64,000 bases of DNA from Acidobacteriota bacterium (GCA_003577145.1 QEUP01000006.1:17309-81308); one strand, 5' to 3'. Shown: positions 51,475 to 60,383, numbered from the stretch's first letter. A program made the numbers and translations. The notes: generated from the letters alone by a model not told the origin.

Positions 51475-52929
51475 ATGCGTGCATTCCAACGGCTCTCAGC
51501 AGTACTGGTGAGCCTCGCCCTGGTGGCCGCGGCGTGCGGCGGCTCCGGCGACGACGGCAACGGCGACGGAGCCCTCGCCGAACTGCCCGAGTGTCCCGTC
51601 GACGCCCACCTCGAAGCCGACGGCACCGTCGAGGTCGTCGTGTGGCACAGCTACGTCGGGCTGACCAAGCAGACCCTCGAAGCCTTGGCCGCCGACTACA
51701 ACGAGTCACAGGACAAGGTCGAGGTGAAGATCCAGAGCCAGGGCACCTCCTATGACGAGCTGCTCCGCAAGTACGAGCAGGCGATCCCCACCGACGACCT
51801 GCCGGGAATCGCCATCCTCGAGGACACGACCGCGCAGTTCATGGCCGACAGCGGCACCATCCTCCCCGCACAGTCGTGCCTCGATGTCGACGAGGACGAG
51901 CGGGCCAGCGTGGACAGCTGGCTGCCGGTGGCGCGCGACTACTACACGATCGACGGCGTGCTCTGGCCGGTGTCGCTCAACGTCTCGACGATCATGCTGT
52001 ACTACAACCGCGACCACTTCGAACAGGCGGGCCTCGACCCCGACGACCCACCCCAGACCCTCGACGAGGTCCGCGAGACGGCGCAGGCCCTCAAGGATGC
52101 CGGCGCATCCACCCAGCCGCTCTCTTTCCTCCTGCAGCCCTGGTTCATCGAGTACTGGATGACCGGCGTGGGCCAGGAGGTCGTCAACGGCGACAACGGC
52201 CGGGACGAGCTGGCGACCATGGGCACCCTCGACAACGAGGAGGCCCAGGGTGTGTACAACTGGATCAACGACATGACCGCCGACGGCCTGATGGCGCCGG
52301 TCTCGGGGACTCCGGGCCAGATCAACCACTACCTCAACATGCTGGGGACCTCCTCGATGCTGTTCGAGACGTCGACGGCGATAACCACCATCATCGGGAT
52401 CCTCGAGGGGAGCCTCGACCCCGAGGAACTCGGCGCCGACCTCGACCTGAGCGGCCTGCCGCCCATCGACCTCAACATCTCGGCCAACCTCTTCCCCGGC
52501 ATCGAGGAGCCCGGCAAGGGCCAGGTCGGTGGCGGGGTGTGGTACATCCCGTCGACCAACGATCCCGAGGTGCAGGCGGCGGCGTGGGACTTCGCCAAGT
52601 TCATCAACGAGCCGGCGAACCAGGTCCGCTGGACCCTCGAGGGCTCGTACCTGCCGGTCAACCAGGAGGCAGCCGAGAGCCCCGAGCTCCAGGAGGCCTG
52701 GGAGACGACCCGGGGTGGCCAGTGGCAGGCCATCGCCTTCGAGGGGCTGCTCAACGTCGACCCGACCTTCCCCGGGCCGCTCATCGGGCCCTACGACGAC
52801 TTCCGCGAGATCGTCCGCAAGTCACTCGACGACATGGTGCTCGCCGGCACGAGCCCCGAGGATGCCTTGAGCAGCGCCAACGACCAGATAACCGAGGCGC
52901 TCGAGACCTACGCCGACGAGAACTTCTAG
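51475..52929 (+). CDS. Extracellular sugar-binding lipoprotein of ABC importer, 484 aa
   Basis: A lipoprotein signal ends in LALVAAACGGS (lipobox Cys21). The mature protein is a UgpB/MalE-type solute-binding protein: EVVVWHSYVGLTKQTLEALAADYNESQDKVEV opens the first lobe, PGIAILEDTTAQFMADSGTILP follows, and WPVSLNVSTIMLYYNRDHFEQAGLDPDDPPQTLDE is a family hallmark, as is the later GGVWYIPSTNDPEVQAAAWDFAKFI. The ligand may be glycerol-phosphate-like or a sugar; neighbouring xylB suggests a sugar. The TGA-to-ATG gap to the permease gene is 16 bases and AGGAG lies just upstream. Confidence 0.92.
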   Translation: MRAFQRLSAVLVSLALVAAACGGSGDDGNGDGALAELPECPVDAHLEADGTVEVVVWHSYVGLTKQTLEALAADYNESQDKVEVKIQSQGTSYDELLRKYEQAIPTDDLPGIAILEDTTAQFMADSGTILPAQSCLDVDEDERASVDSWLPVARDYYTIDGVLWPVSLNVSTIMLYYNRDHFEQAGLDPDDPPQTLDEVRETAQALKDAGASTQPLSFLLQPWFIEYWMTGVGQEVVNGDNGRDELATMGTLDNEEAQGVYNWINDMTADGLMAPVSGTPGQINHYLNMLGTSSMLFETSTAITTIIGILEGSLDPEELGADLDLSGLPPIDLNISANLFPGIEEPGKGQVGGGVWYIPSTNDPEVQAAAWDFAKFINEPANQVRWTLEGSYLPVNQEAAESPELQEAWETTRGGQWQAIAFEGLLNVDPTFPGPLIGPYDDFREIVRKSLDDMVLAGTSPEDALSSANDQITEALETYADENF

Positions 52930-53092
52930 GCGCTTGCTGCCATCGGATCCACTCGTCGGCGGGCCCCGCTTCTCGCTGCTCGATGCACCCGGGACCTTCG
53001 TCCTGGTCAGGATCGGGACCGGCGGGCCGTTCGTGTAGTCCGACCGGACCAACGCGCTCCATTCATCGGGCTAGGCCGCCGAAGCAAGGTGC

Positions 53093-53272
53093 ATGACTGC
53101 GACACCGGCTCTTCGGATCGGCGAGGCCTCCCTCGTCGGGACGACCCAGAGCCGGGCCGGCCTGAGCGCGGCGCCGATCGGGCAACTGGTGCAGATCGGG
53201 ATCAGCGAAGACGGACGCTGGACGGTCCGCACGGTGCAGAGCAACGCCCACCCGGCCGGGGTCGCAGCCTAG
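53093..53272 (+). CDS. Putative small protein, 59 aa
   Basis: ORF from ATG 53093 to TAG 53270-53272 in the gap between the binding-protein gene and the surface-protein gene. Third codon positions are strongly G/C, as in real genes here. AAGG lies four bases upstream. The protein starts MTATPALRIGEASLVGTTQ and ends HPAGVAA, with no known motif. A perfect 14-bp hairpin follows 30 bp after the stop. It is presented as a likely but unproven small gene. Confidence 0.4.
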   Translation: MTATPALRIGEASLVGTTQSRAGLSAAPIGQLVQIGISEDGRWTVRTVQSNAHPAGVAA

Positions 53273-53302
53273 CGAGACCCATTCTCATACCCAGCGGGCA
53301 CC

Positions 53303-53334
53303 GTCGGCGGCAGGGATCGGTCCCTGCCGCCGAC
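53303..53334 (+). terminator. Perfect 14-bp hairpin
   Basis: Arms GTCGGCGGCAGGGA (53303-53316) and TCCCTGCCGCCGAC (53321-53334) with a TCGG loop. This is the strongest simple stem in the window. It would end transcription of the ABC importer operon and/or the small ORF at 53093-53272. No T-run follows. Confidence 0.65.
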
Positions 53335-53505
53335 ACGCGCCCGGGTGCCGGCCCCGGCCCGCGTCCGAACCCGACGCGGCGCCGTGCACGACCCCTTGAT
53401 CGCGACAGATCGGGCACCTAGGGTCGGCGGGCACCGGCACCCCGCCGGGATCGTCGGCGCCCGCACGGGCGTGACCTCTTTCTTCTTGCTCCCCGGAGGT
53501 CTCCC

Positions 53506-54810
53506 GTGCACCGACTGCGCAAGCCGGACGTCGTGCCGATCCTCGCCGTTCTGCTCAGCCTCGCCACCCTGGCATGCCTCGCCGGCGTGCTCATCGTCGC
53601 TACCGGCCCCCGAGCTCACGCCACGGTCACCCCCCTCGCAGGTTTCCGCGGCTCTGTCGACGGCTACGAGGGATGGTTCGGCAGCTACCATCTGGGCGAC
53701 CTCGGTCCCGCCTGGTGCATCGACCACGGTATCGCCGGTCCCGACCCCGCCTTCGGCTACCTCCCCTCCTCACCGACGGAGGTCTCTGCGGAGGTGCGCG
53801 CAGCCATGTCGTGGATCGTCGCTCGTTGGAGCCGCCCCGACGACGCGGTCACCTCCGCCGCCATGGTCCTGGCGCTGCACGACCTCATGGACGCCCGCTA
53901 CCCGTCGGGGCCGCTGGAGGTGTTCGCGCTCACACCCGCTGACCTCGAAGGCTTCGGGGGTAACGGGGCCCGGGTGATCGCCTCTGCCCGCATCCTCGAG
54001 CTCGACGGGCTGGCTCACCGCCACCTACGAGGCCCGTTCCAGCTCTCCGCGCGCGCAATCGGCGTCCCGGCCGGATTCCCGGGAACGCTCGTGGTGACCG
54101 CCACCGATGCCAACGGGGCCCCCATCCGGGGGGCCGTCCTGGCGGTCAGAACCCACGGCGCACGTCTGACGAGCCCGGCGGCAGCACGCAGCGACAGCAC
54201 CGGAGCAGCCCGCTTCACCTTCAGCGCCGGTGCTGGGCTCAACGGCTTCGAGGCCGCGCTCATCACCGCCGCACCAGAACCGGCGGTCTTCGCTCCAACC
54301 AGGCAGCGGGCCCAGCGCGTCATCCGACCTGCCTTCGCCAGCGCGACAACAGCCACCGGGTTCGACAACACCGAGCAGCCCGCGCCGTCGTCGACCACGG
54401 TGCCCCCCACGACCGCCACCACTGCCCCTGCCTCGACGACGGTGCCCCCCACGACCGCCACCACTGCCCCTGCCTCGACGACAACCGCGGCACCCGCCAC
54501 CACATCCACCGCCGTCGCTGCGAGCACGACGGTCGCACCGACCTCGACGGTGACACCTACGACCGTTGCACCCGCCACCACCGCGCCGGCGACCCCCGAG
54601 GGCACGCCCTCCACCACAACCGTCGCCCGCTCCGGTGCCACGCCCCCGAGCGCCCCGTCCGTCACCACCACACCCCCGGATGCTGCTGCCCTCGCCCACA
54701 CCGGCTCGGCTGCCGATGGCCTGGCCGCCATCGGCACCGGTGTCACAGTCCTTGGCGTGGCCCTTGTCGCCGCGCGACGACGGCTGCTGGCGACCAGGCT
54801 GTCCCGCTGA
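53506..54810 (+). CDS. Sortase-anchored surface protein with LAxTG motif, 434 aa
   Basis: An N-terminal signal-like helix (VVPILAVLLSLATLACLAGVLIVA) precedes an outer domain. GYEGWFGSYHLGDLGPAWCIDHG with its Trp-Cys-Ile-Asp resembles the entry to a thioester (TED) domain of surface adhesins; this reading is tentative. An Ig-like/Big domain (GFPGTLVVTATDANGAPIRGAVLAVRTHG) follows, then a long Thr/Pro/Ala-rich stalk (about residues 290-400) with a 42-bp repeat. The C-terminus is LAHTGSAADGLAAIGTGVTVLGVAL with a basic tail, a class E sortase signal (LAxTG). The protein should be attached to peptidoglycan. No sortase gene is in the window. Confidence 0.75.
   Translation: MHRLRKPDVVPILAVLLSLATLACLAGVLIVATGPRAHATVTPLAGFRGSVDGYEGWFGSYHLGDLGPAWCIDHGIAGPDPAFGYLPSSPTEVSAEVRAAMSWIVARWSRPDDAVTSAAMVLALHDLMDARYPSGPLEVFALTPADLEGFGGNGARVIASARILELDGLAHRHLRGPFQLSARAIGVPAGFPGTLVVTATDANGAPIRGAVLAVRTHGARLTSPAAARSDSTGAARFTFSAGAGLNGFEAALITAAPEPAVFAPTRQRAQRVIRPAFASATTATGFDNTEQPAPSSTTVPPTTATTAPASTTVPPTTATTAPASTTTAAPATTSTAVAASTTVAPTSTVTPTTVAPATTAPATPEGTPSTTTVARSGATPPSAPSVTTTPPDAAALAHTGSAADGLAAIGTGVTVLGVALVAARRRLLATRLSR
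54391..54474 (+). repeat. 42-bp tandem repeat in the stalk
   Basis: 54391-54432 and 54433-54474 differ at one or two bases. The unit adds 14 residues of Thr/Pro/Ala-rich stalk (STTVPPTTATTAPA), so copy changes alter stalk length in frame. Confidence 0.85.
54743..54785 (+). repeat. 43-bp direct repeat, left copy (in the sorting signal)
   Basis: The last part of the surface-protein gene (encoding LGVALVAARRRL) recurs at 60384-60426 with one mismatch in 43 bases, in the same orientation. The two copies bracket the TetR/redox operon. Confidence 0.85.
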
Positions 54811-54991
54811 GGGATTCGCCGGCGGTTGTGCTCCGAGAGGACACGCCTCGTCGGGTCAAGCGCAGTGCCTGGCCCTGAGCCCTGTGAGGACTCGAGCGTG
54901 CGTAATTGGGTGAACAGAGGTTCGCTCAGACCGGCATGGATTGAGTATCTGAGTTCACGACACCTTGCGCTCTTCACGGTAGGTCGTTACT

Positions 54992-55019
54992 GTTTCAACG
55001 AACCGTTGTTCGTTGAAAC
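54992..55019 (+). promoter_or_regulatory. Perfect 12-bp palindrome, TetR operator of the redox operon
   Basis: Arms GTTTCAACGAAC (54992-55003) and GTTCGTTGAAAC (55008-55019) with the spacer CGTT. It ends six bases before the ATG of the TetR gene (55025). A weak -35/-10 pair (TTGCGC at 54965, TACTGT at 54988, 17 bp spacing) overlaps its left end. This is the usual layout of an autoregulated TetR promoter. The inner CGAAC-N4-GTTCG also resembles an SOS box, but the long palindrome and lack of purine at the fifth spacer position speak against it. Confidence 0.8.
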
Positions 55020-55024
55020 CTCAG

Positions 55025-55657
55025 ATGTCGACCTCCATCACCCGTTCCGAGCGCAAGGCCGAGACCCACACCGCGATCCTCGACGCGGCCGAGCAGGTGT
55101 TCATCGAGCGCGGATGGCGCTCGGCGGGCATCCGTGACGTTGCCGATCGGGCGGGCATCGCGCCCTCGAGCATCTACAACCACTTCGGCTCCAAGGAACA
55201 GCTCTTCTCCGCCGCGTTGGCGAGACGAGCCCTGGAGGTGCAGCAGGCCGCGGTGGCCGGCTTCATGCGGGTGCGCGACTTCCCCAACGACCTGGCCGAC
55301 GTCGTGGCGCTCATGCGGAGCTTGGCCGAGGAGCACTCCGAGTTCCTCCGACTGGCGGCGATCGACATCGCCGAGTTCGGCGCGGTCCACGTCTCACGGC
55401 CCGACCTCGACCTGATCCCTGTCATCGAGGCGATCTTCCGGCCCTACTACGAGGCCGACGCCGCCAGCGGCTTCCTTCGGGATTTCGACCTCGGCGTCGT
55501 CGTGCGCTTCATCTACCTGTCCCTGTTCACCTACTTCGGGATCACCCAGCTGTACGGCGAGCGCCTCGGCACCGTTGGGGACACCGATTGGGAGGACAGG
55601 GAGATAGCCCGCCTCCTGGAGCGGGGGATCGTGGCACGACCCAAGGAGGACCAGTGA
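55025..55657 (+). CDS. TetR-family transcriptional regulator, 210 aa
   Basis: The start is ATG 55025; an earlier TTG at 55013 lies in the operator. The N-terminal helix-turn-helix is typical: RSERKAETHTAILDAAEQVF, then GWRSAGIRDVADRAGIAPSSIYNHFGSKEQLFSAAL. The C-terminal ligand-binding domain (EFLRLAAIDIAEFGAVHVSRPDLDLIPVIE and LGVVVRFIYLSLFTYFGIT) is of unknown specificity. The gene overlaps the next by four bases (GTGA) and so is the first gene of the redox operon it presumably represses. Confidence 0.92.
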   Translation: MSTSITRSERKAETHTAILDAAEQVFIERGWRSAGIRDVADRAGIAPSSIYNHFGSKEQLFSAALARRALEVQQAAVAGFMRVRDFPNDLADVVALMRSLAEEHSEFLRLAAIDIAEFGAVHVSRPDLDLIPVIEAIFRPYYEADAASGFLRDFDLGVVVRFIYLSLFTYFGITQLYGERLGTVGDTDWEDREIARLLERGIVARPKEDQ

Positions 55658-57075
55658 CCACCGACCTCTTGCAGAAGCTGCCCGACCTGCCAGCCGGGCC
55701 CACCGCCGGCGACGGCCTCCCCAGCGTGCGACCCACCTCGGTGGAGCAGGTCGCCAAGCTGGTGGGATGGGCACGAGAGGAGCGGGTGCCGCTCTGGCCC
55801 CGTAGCTCCCAGGCACCTCGCCGCCACGGGCTGGCCGGCGGTTCCGGCCTGGCGGTCGACATGTCGACCATGACCGCGGTCCCCATGGTCGACAGGCGCA
55901 ACCGGGTGGCCCTCTTCGAAGCAGGGGTGACCTTCGCTCAGCTGGCGGATGCGCTGCGCCCGGAGGGCCTCCGGCCCGTCATGCCACTGTGCCCCCGGGG
56001 CGCCAAGTCGGTCTTGGCGACCTACCTGGAGCGCGAGGCGACCACCCTGCCCGCCTTCCAGTGGGACCTCTCCGACCCACTGCTCTGCCTCGAGGTCGTC
56101 TACGGAACCGGGGACGTGTTCCGCACGGGCTCGGCTGCGGGGCCAGGCACCCTGGAGGAGCAGTGGTCCTCCGGTGACATGCAGAAGGGCCCGATGGGGC
56201 CGGGTCATGCCGACTGGATGCGGATCATCCAGGGGGGACAGGGCTCGATCGCGTTGGCGACTTGGTGCTCGGCCAAAGCCGAGGTTCTGCCCCTCATAGA
56301 GACCGTGCACGTCGTGGCCTCGGACACGCTCACCCCTCTGGTGGAGTGCGCCTACCGGCTGCTGCGTCGCAACGCGGTCGACATCTGCTTCATCGTCGAT
56401 GCGAACGCCTTCGTCGACCTGACGACGGTGACCGCCGCCGAGCGGGCGGAGGCGACGCGTCGGGCCAGGCCATGGAGCCTCGTCGTGTCGGTCAGCGGCG
56501 GCACCGAGCTGCCCCGGCGGCGTCACGAGCACTACACCGCCGTTCTGCTCCGCGAGGCCCGCGAAGCGGGTGCCCGGCTGGTCGATCCACCGGCGGGAAG
56601 CCCCGAGTCCCTCCTTGAGCTGCTGCGCAAACCCTCCGCAGAGCCCTACTGGAAGGAGCGCCGATCGGGTGCATCGCGGGAGGTGTTCTTCCAGACCACG
56701 CTCGATGCCGTCGGTGACTTCGTGCACTCGTTCCGCGAGCACGCAGCCCGCGCAGGGATCGGCCCCGAGCAGATCGGCGCCTACGTACAACCACAGCTCG
56801 GAGGCCGTGTGACCCACGTCGAGTTGCTCGTCGCGTGCGAACCCGGCGGCGAACAGGAGGCCGACACGGAGGCGTTCGCCGCGGCTGTGGCAGCTCCGCT
56901 CGTGGCGGAGGGCGCCTTCTTCTCCAGGCCCTACGGCGAGTGGTGCCGGCCCGCCCTGGCCAGCGCCGGTTCCCGCGACGTGCTGGAGCGCGCCAAGTCC
57001 ATCTTCGACCCCGACCGGATCCTCGCGCCAGGGCGGCTCGGCCTGAAAGGAAACCCCGATGGCTACAACCTCTGA
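55654..57075 (+). CDS. FAD-linked oxidase (GlcD/GlcE-like), 473 aa
   Basis: The start is GTG 55654 (VTTDLLQKLPDLPAG) with AAGGAGG just upstream; the longer frame to 55588 overlaps tetR. An FAD-binding (PCMH) domain runs to about 230: SVEQVAKLVGWAREERVPLWPRSSQ (first FAD segment), VDMSTMTAVPMVDRRNRVALFEAGVTFAQL, and LLCLEVVYGTGDVFRTG. The C-terminal part ends EVLERAKSIFDPDRILAPGR-like (RDVLERAKSIFDPDRILAPG), typical of FAD-linked oxidases of the GlcD/lactate type. The FAD segment is unusual because the glycine-rich GGxxx motif is not clear. The operon also encodes an Fe-S protein and a second FAD oxidase, so the complex may oxidise a 2-hydroxyacid. Confidence 0.8.
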   Translation: MTTDLLQKLPDLPAGPTAGDGLPSVRPTSVEQVAKLVGWAREERVPLWPRSSQAPRRHGLAGGSGLAVDMSTMTAVPMVDRRNRVALFEAGVTFAQLADALRPEGLRPVMPLCPRGAKSVLATYLEREATTLPAFQWDLSDPLLCLEVVYGTGDVFRTGSAAGPGTLEEQWSSGDMQKGPMGPGHADWMRIIQGGQGSIALATWCSAKAEVLPLIETVHVVASDTLTPLVECAYRLLRRNAVDICFIVDANAFVDLTTVTAAERAEATRRARPWSLVVSVSGGTELPRRRHEHYTAVLLREAREAGARLVDPPAGSPESLLELLRKPSAEPYWKERRSGASREVFFQTTLDAVGDFVHSFREHAARAGIGPEQIGAYVQPQLGGRVTHVELLVACEPGGEQEADTEAFAAAVAAPLVAEGAFFSRPYGEWCRPALASAGSRDVLERAKSIFDPDRILAPGRLGLKGNPDGYNL

Positions 57076-58498
57076 GATCACCACACGCGCCCGCCGCGGG
57101 GCGAAGCGCCTCTCCCGGAAGCTGCGGGTCCAGAGCGCTCCCCTGTCCAAACCCCCGCACTCCAGCGCGGAGTCCGGGCCTTCCCACCCGTCCCTGGAGA
57201 GCCTTCAGCACCTCACCAGCAAGTGCCCCCGGTGCTCGCTGTGCAAGTTCCCGCCGCTGCTCACCGTGCGTTCGAAGGCCCACAGTTCGATCTGCCCGTC
57301 CTATGACGAGTACGGCTTCCACAGCCACTCCGGAAGTGGCCGCGTGATCGTGGCCAACGCCGTGCTCGAAGGCCGGGTCGGGCTCGACGAGGCCACTCGC
57401 GAGGTGATCTTCCAATGCACGATGTGCGGCGGCTGCGACATGTCCTGCAAGTTCTCCACCGACATCGAGATCTCCGAGACGATGTTCGCCCTCCGAGCCG
57501 AGTCACACCGACGGAACGGCCCGCTCGACGCGCACGCCCGGGTGCTGGAGAACCTGGAACACCACGGCCATCCCTTCGACGCCGAGATGGGATCGAAGGG
57601 CGACTGGCTCTCGAGCGAGCCCGCTGTACGAGTCGGGATGTCGCAGCGCCTGGTCCTGGTGGGCTCCGCCTACGCGCTGCGCACCGAACGTCGTGCGACC
57701 CTTCGCAACCTGGTCCGCTTGCTGGGTGCGGCGGGAGTGGACTTCAGCGTGCTGGGCGAGGGCGAGCCCGACACCGCCACGATGGCGCTGCACATCGGCG
57801 CCCTCGATCTGTTCGACCGGCTCGCCCGCGACCTCGTAACAACTCTGCAGCGGGGCGGGGTGCAAGAGATCGTCTGCGCCGACCCCGAGGACTTCGCCAC
57901 GCTGCGAGGCCACTACCCGAAGGTCGTGCAGCACGACATGCGGGTGCGCCATGCCGTGGAGGTGCTGGACGAGGCACTGGCCAAGGGCTCGCTGAAGCCC
58001 CGCCATGTCGTTCGCAAGCGCGTCACCTACCACGACCCCTGCAGCCTGGGTCGCCGCTCCGAGGAGTTTCAGCCCTGGGAGGGCGAGGTCCACAAGATCA
58101 TGGGTCAGCTGCTGGTTACCGATCCGCCGAAGCCGGTGAACCGCGGAACCGAGGGTGTCTACGACGCACCGAGACGCATCCTGGCCGCGGTGCCGGGTGT
58201 GGAACTGGTGGAGATGGACCGCACCCGCGAGTACGCCTACTGCTGCGGGGGCTCCGGAGGAGTACCCCAGGCCTTCCCCGAGTTCGCCGCGAACACGGCG
58301 GCCGAACGGCTGGACGAGGCAGGCGCCACCGGGGCCGAGTTGGTGGTGAGCGCTTGCCCGGGCTGCGAGCACAACCTGTCCGCGGCTGCGGGGGGCCGGC
58401 GGATCGAAGTGACCGGCATCTACGACGTGCTCGCCAGGTCGGTGCTGGGCCCAGGCAAGACCGTGGAGCTCGCCGCTGGTGCGAGGAAGGAGCGTTGA
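57059..58498 (+). CDS. (Fe-S)-binding oxidoreductase subunit (GlpC/LutA-like), 479 aa
   Basis: The first ferredoxin-like motif is CPRCSLC (with Cys of FPPLL following), then CPSYDEYGFHSHSG; the second is CTMCGGCDMSC. Together these give two possible [4Fe-4S] sites. Two CCG domains follow: YHDPCSLGRR and YCCGGSGG (Cys-Cys-Gly) plus CPGCEHNL. The arrangement fits GlcF/GlpC/LutA proteins that pass electrons from a FAD dehydrogenase to the quinone pool. The start is ATG 57059 with AAAGGA upstream, overlapping the FAD gene by 17 bases. It is part of the TetR operon. Confidence 0.85.
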   Translation: MATTSEITTRARRGAKRLSRKLRVQSAPLSKPPHSSAESGPSHPSLESLQHLTSKCPRCSLCKFPPLLTVRSKAHSSICPSYDEYGFHSHSGSGRVIVANAVLEGRVGLDEATREVIFQCTMCGGCDMSCKFSTDIEISETMFALRAESHRRNGPLDAHARVLENLEHHGHPFDAEMGSKGDWLSSEPAVRVGMSQRLVLVGSAYALRTERRATLRNLVRLLGAAGVDFSVLGEGEPDTATMALHIGALDLFDRLARDLVTTLQRGGVQEIVCADPEDFATLRGHYPKVVQHDMRVRHAVEVLDEALAKGSLKPRHVVRKRVTYHDPCSLGRRSEEFQPWEGEVHKIMGQLLVTDPPKPVNRGTEGVYDAPRRILAAVPGVELVEMDRTREYAYCCGGSGGVPQAFPEFAANTAAERLDEAGATGAELVVSACPGCEHNLSAAAGGRRIEVTGIYDVLARSVLGPGKTVELAAGARKER

Positions 58499-58499
58499 C

Positions 58500-60332
58500 A
58501 TGAGTGCGATCCTCAGCTCCCGCAACATCGTGGAGCTCCCGCCCGAGGAGGCGGCGGACCTTCGATCCAAGGTTGGCGAACGCCTCGCCGAGATCGTCGG
58601 GCAGCGATGGGTCACCACCGAGCCCGCAATACTCGACACCTACTGCTGGCAGTACTTGGCCGAGGCCGCCGTGGGTAGCCGGTGGATGTTCCGTCCGCTG
58701 GCCGTCGTGCTCCCGGAGACCAGCGAGGAGGTCGCGGCGATCGTGCGGTACTGCAACGCCGAGGGCATCCAGTTCAAGGCGATCTCCACCGGCTTCGGTG
58801 CCTGGGGTGCCGCCACCCGTCCCGACTCGATGGTGCAGATCGACCTCAAGCGCATGGACCGCATCCTCGAGATCGACGCCAAGAACATGTATGCGGTGGT
58901 CGAGCCCTACGTCACCGGCAACGAACTGCAGACCGAGGCGTTCAAGGTCGGCCTCAACACTCACATCGCCGGGGTGGGCGGCCAGGCCTCCGTGCTGGCA
59001 TCCGCCACATCGATGATGGGTCAGGGCCTCGACGGGGTGTCGATGGGGTTCTCCTGCCGCAACCTCCTCGGTGCCGAGTGGGTCACCCCCGAGGGTGAGA
59101 TCGTGCGGGTGGGCAGCTTCGACAGCAGTGGACGCTGGTTCAGCGGCGACGGCCCCGGCCCGTCGGTGAGGGGCATCTTCCGTGGCTTCGCGGGCGCGCT
59201 AGGTGGCTTGGGCGTGTTCACCAAGGCCGCGGTGAAGATGTACCCCTGGGAGGGCCCCGAGAAGCTCACCTTCACCGGCACCTCGCCCAACTACCAGACC
59301 GAGATACCCGAGCACCAGCTCTCGGCGCTGTGCATCGTTGACGGTTGGGACGGGATGGCCGAGCTCGGCTACCGCCTCGGTGACAGCGGCATCGCAACGG
59401 TGGTGAACCGGACCGCACCCTCGCCGATGGGAGCGGTCTTCACCGCCGACAACAACGAGTTCGTCGACATCTACAGCATCCCTTTCGTCCACGAGCTCTA
59501 CTACACGCTCGCGGTGATCATCCAGGCACACGACGCGGAGGAGTTCGAGTACAAGGTCGACGTGCTCAAGTCGATCCTGTCGGATCTCGGCGGGGGCATG
59601 ATCGCCAACCTGCCGTTCCGCCAGTACACGTACTGGTTCGCACGGTTCTCGCGCACCCTGTCCCGCCGGGTCGGGATCAAGATGATCCTTCGTTCGGTTC
59701 CCGGGCTCCTCAAGATGTTCACCAAGATGGGAAGGCACTTCGGTCTGCGGCGTCTGCCGACGTCCATGTCGAGCCTGGTCTACGAGAGCGCCATGCGCAG
59801 CGGTATGAACCTGCGAGGTATCTTCCGATTCGGCGGCACCTTCTGGACCGCGATGGGATCGCTCGTGTCGTGGGACACCGCCATCAAGGGGGCGAAGGTC
59901 GGCGCCCAGGTCAAGCAGAAGTACATCCAGCGGGGCCAGTTCTTCGACGACGGCGCCGACAACGCCTGGGGAGGCCTCTACGAGAACGGCGCCTACTCGC
60001 ATCTCGAGGAGTTGGCCTGCTACGACCCCACCGAGGAGAAGAGCGGCGACACGGCCATCGGCTACATCTTCGAGACCAACCTCGCGTCCGCCGAGCACCA
60101 CCTGTCGTTGCCGCTCAACGCGGTCGGCCCCCAGGCGAGCATGTTCTTCGGCCCCTTGTGCCGCAACTACCAGGCCTGGCAGGTCAAGATCAAGCAGGCC
60201 TATGACCCGAACGACGCCAGCGAGGGGTCCAGCTACGTCATGCCCGACTACAAACCCGGCGGCGTGCTCAAGAAGCTCGTGATGACCGTGCTCGATGACC
60301 GCGCCGAGATCGACCTGACCAAGGACCTCTGA
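58500..60332 (+). CDS. FAD-binding oxidoreductase, second of operon, 610 aa
   Basis: The start is ATG 58500 (MSAILSSRNIVELPPEEAADL) with AAGGAG seven bases upstream. A PCMH-type FAD domain is seen: RPLAVVLPETSEEVAAIVRYCNAEG, FKAISTGFGAWGAATRPDSM (FAD loop), NMYAVVEPYVTGNELQTEAF, and GQASVLASATSMMGQGLDGVSMGFSCRNLLGAEWVTPEGEIV. The C-terminal part is long and not typical of GlcD; MFFGPLCRNYQAWQVKIKQAYDPNDASEGSSYVMPDY closes it. It resembles alkyl-DHAP-synthase-like or bacterial FAD-linked oxidases that pair with GlcF-type Fe-S proteins. The substrate is unknown. It is the last gene of the TetR operon. Confidence 0.8.
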   Translation: MSAILSSRNIVELPPEEAADLRSKVGERLAEIVGQRWVTTEPAILDTYCWQYLAEAAVGSRWMFRPLAVVLPETSEEVAAIVRYCNAEGIQFKAISTGFGAWGAATRPDSMVQIDLKRMDRILEIDAKNMYAVVEPYVTGNELQTEAFKVGLNTHIAGVGGQASVLASATSMMGQGLDGVSMGFSCRNLLGAEWVTPEGEIVRVGSFDSSGRWFSGDGPGPSVRGIFRGFAGALGGLGVFTKAAVKMYPWEGPEKLTFTGTSPNYQTEIPEHQLSALCIVDGWDGMAELGYRLGDSGIATVVNRTAPSPMGAVFTADNNEFVDIYSIPFVHELYYTLAVIIQAHDAEEFEYKVDVLKSILSDLGGGMIANLPFRQYTYWFARFSRTLSRRVGIKMILRSVPGLLKMFTKMGRHFGLRRLPTSMSSLVYESAMRSGMNLRGIFRFGGTFWTAMGSLVSWDTAIKGAKVGAQVKQKYIQRGQFFDDGADNAWGGLYENGAYSHLEELACYDPTEEKSGDTAIGYIFETNLASAEHHLSLPLNAVGPQASMFFGPLCRNYQAWQVKIKQAYDPNDASEGSSYVMPDYKPGGVLKKLVMTVLDDRAEIDLTKDL

Positions 60333-60383
60333 GCCCGGCGCGGCGCGATGAGAAGCCGAATCCACTTGTCATGAAGAACCGGA

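Noticed and set aside
54999-55012. CGAACCGTTGTTCG as a third SOS box
   Set aside because: The half-sites fit, but the spacer begins with C rather than a purine, and the site is the centre of a perfect 12-bp-arm palindrome just before a tetR gene, which is better explained as the TetR operator.
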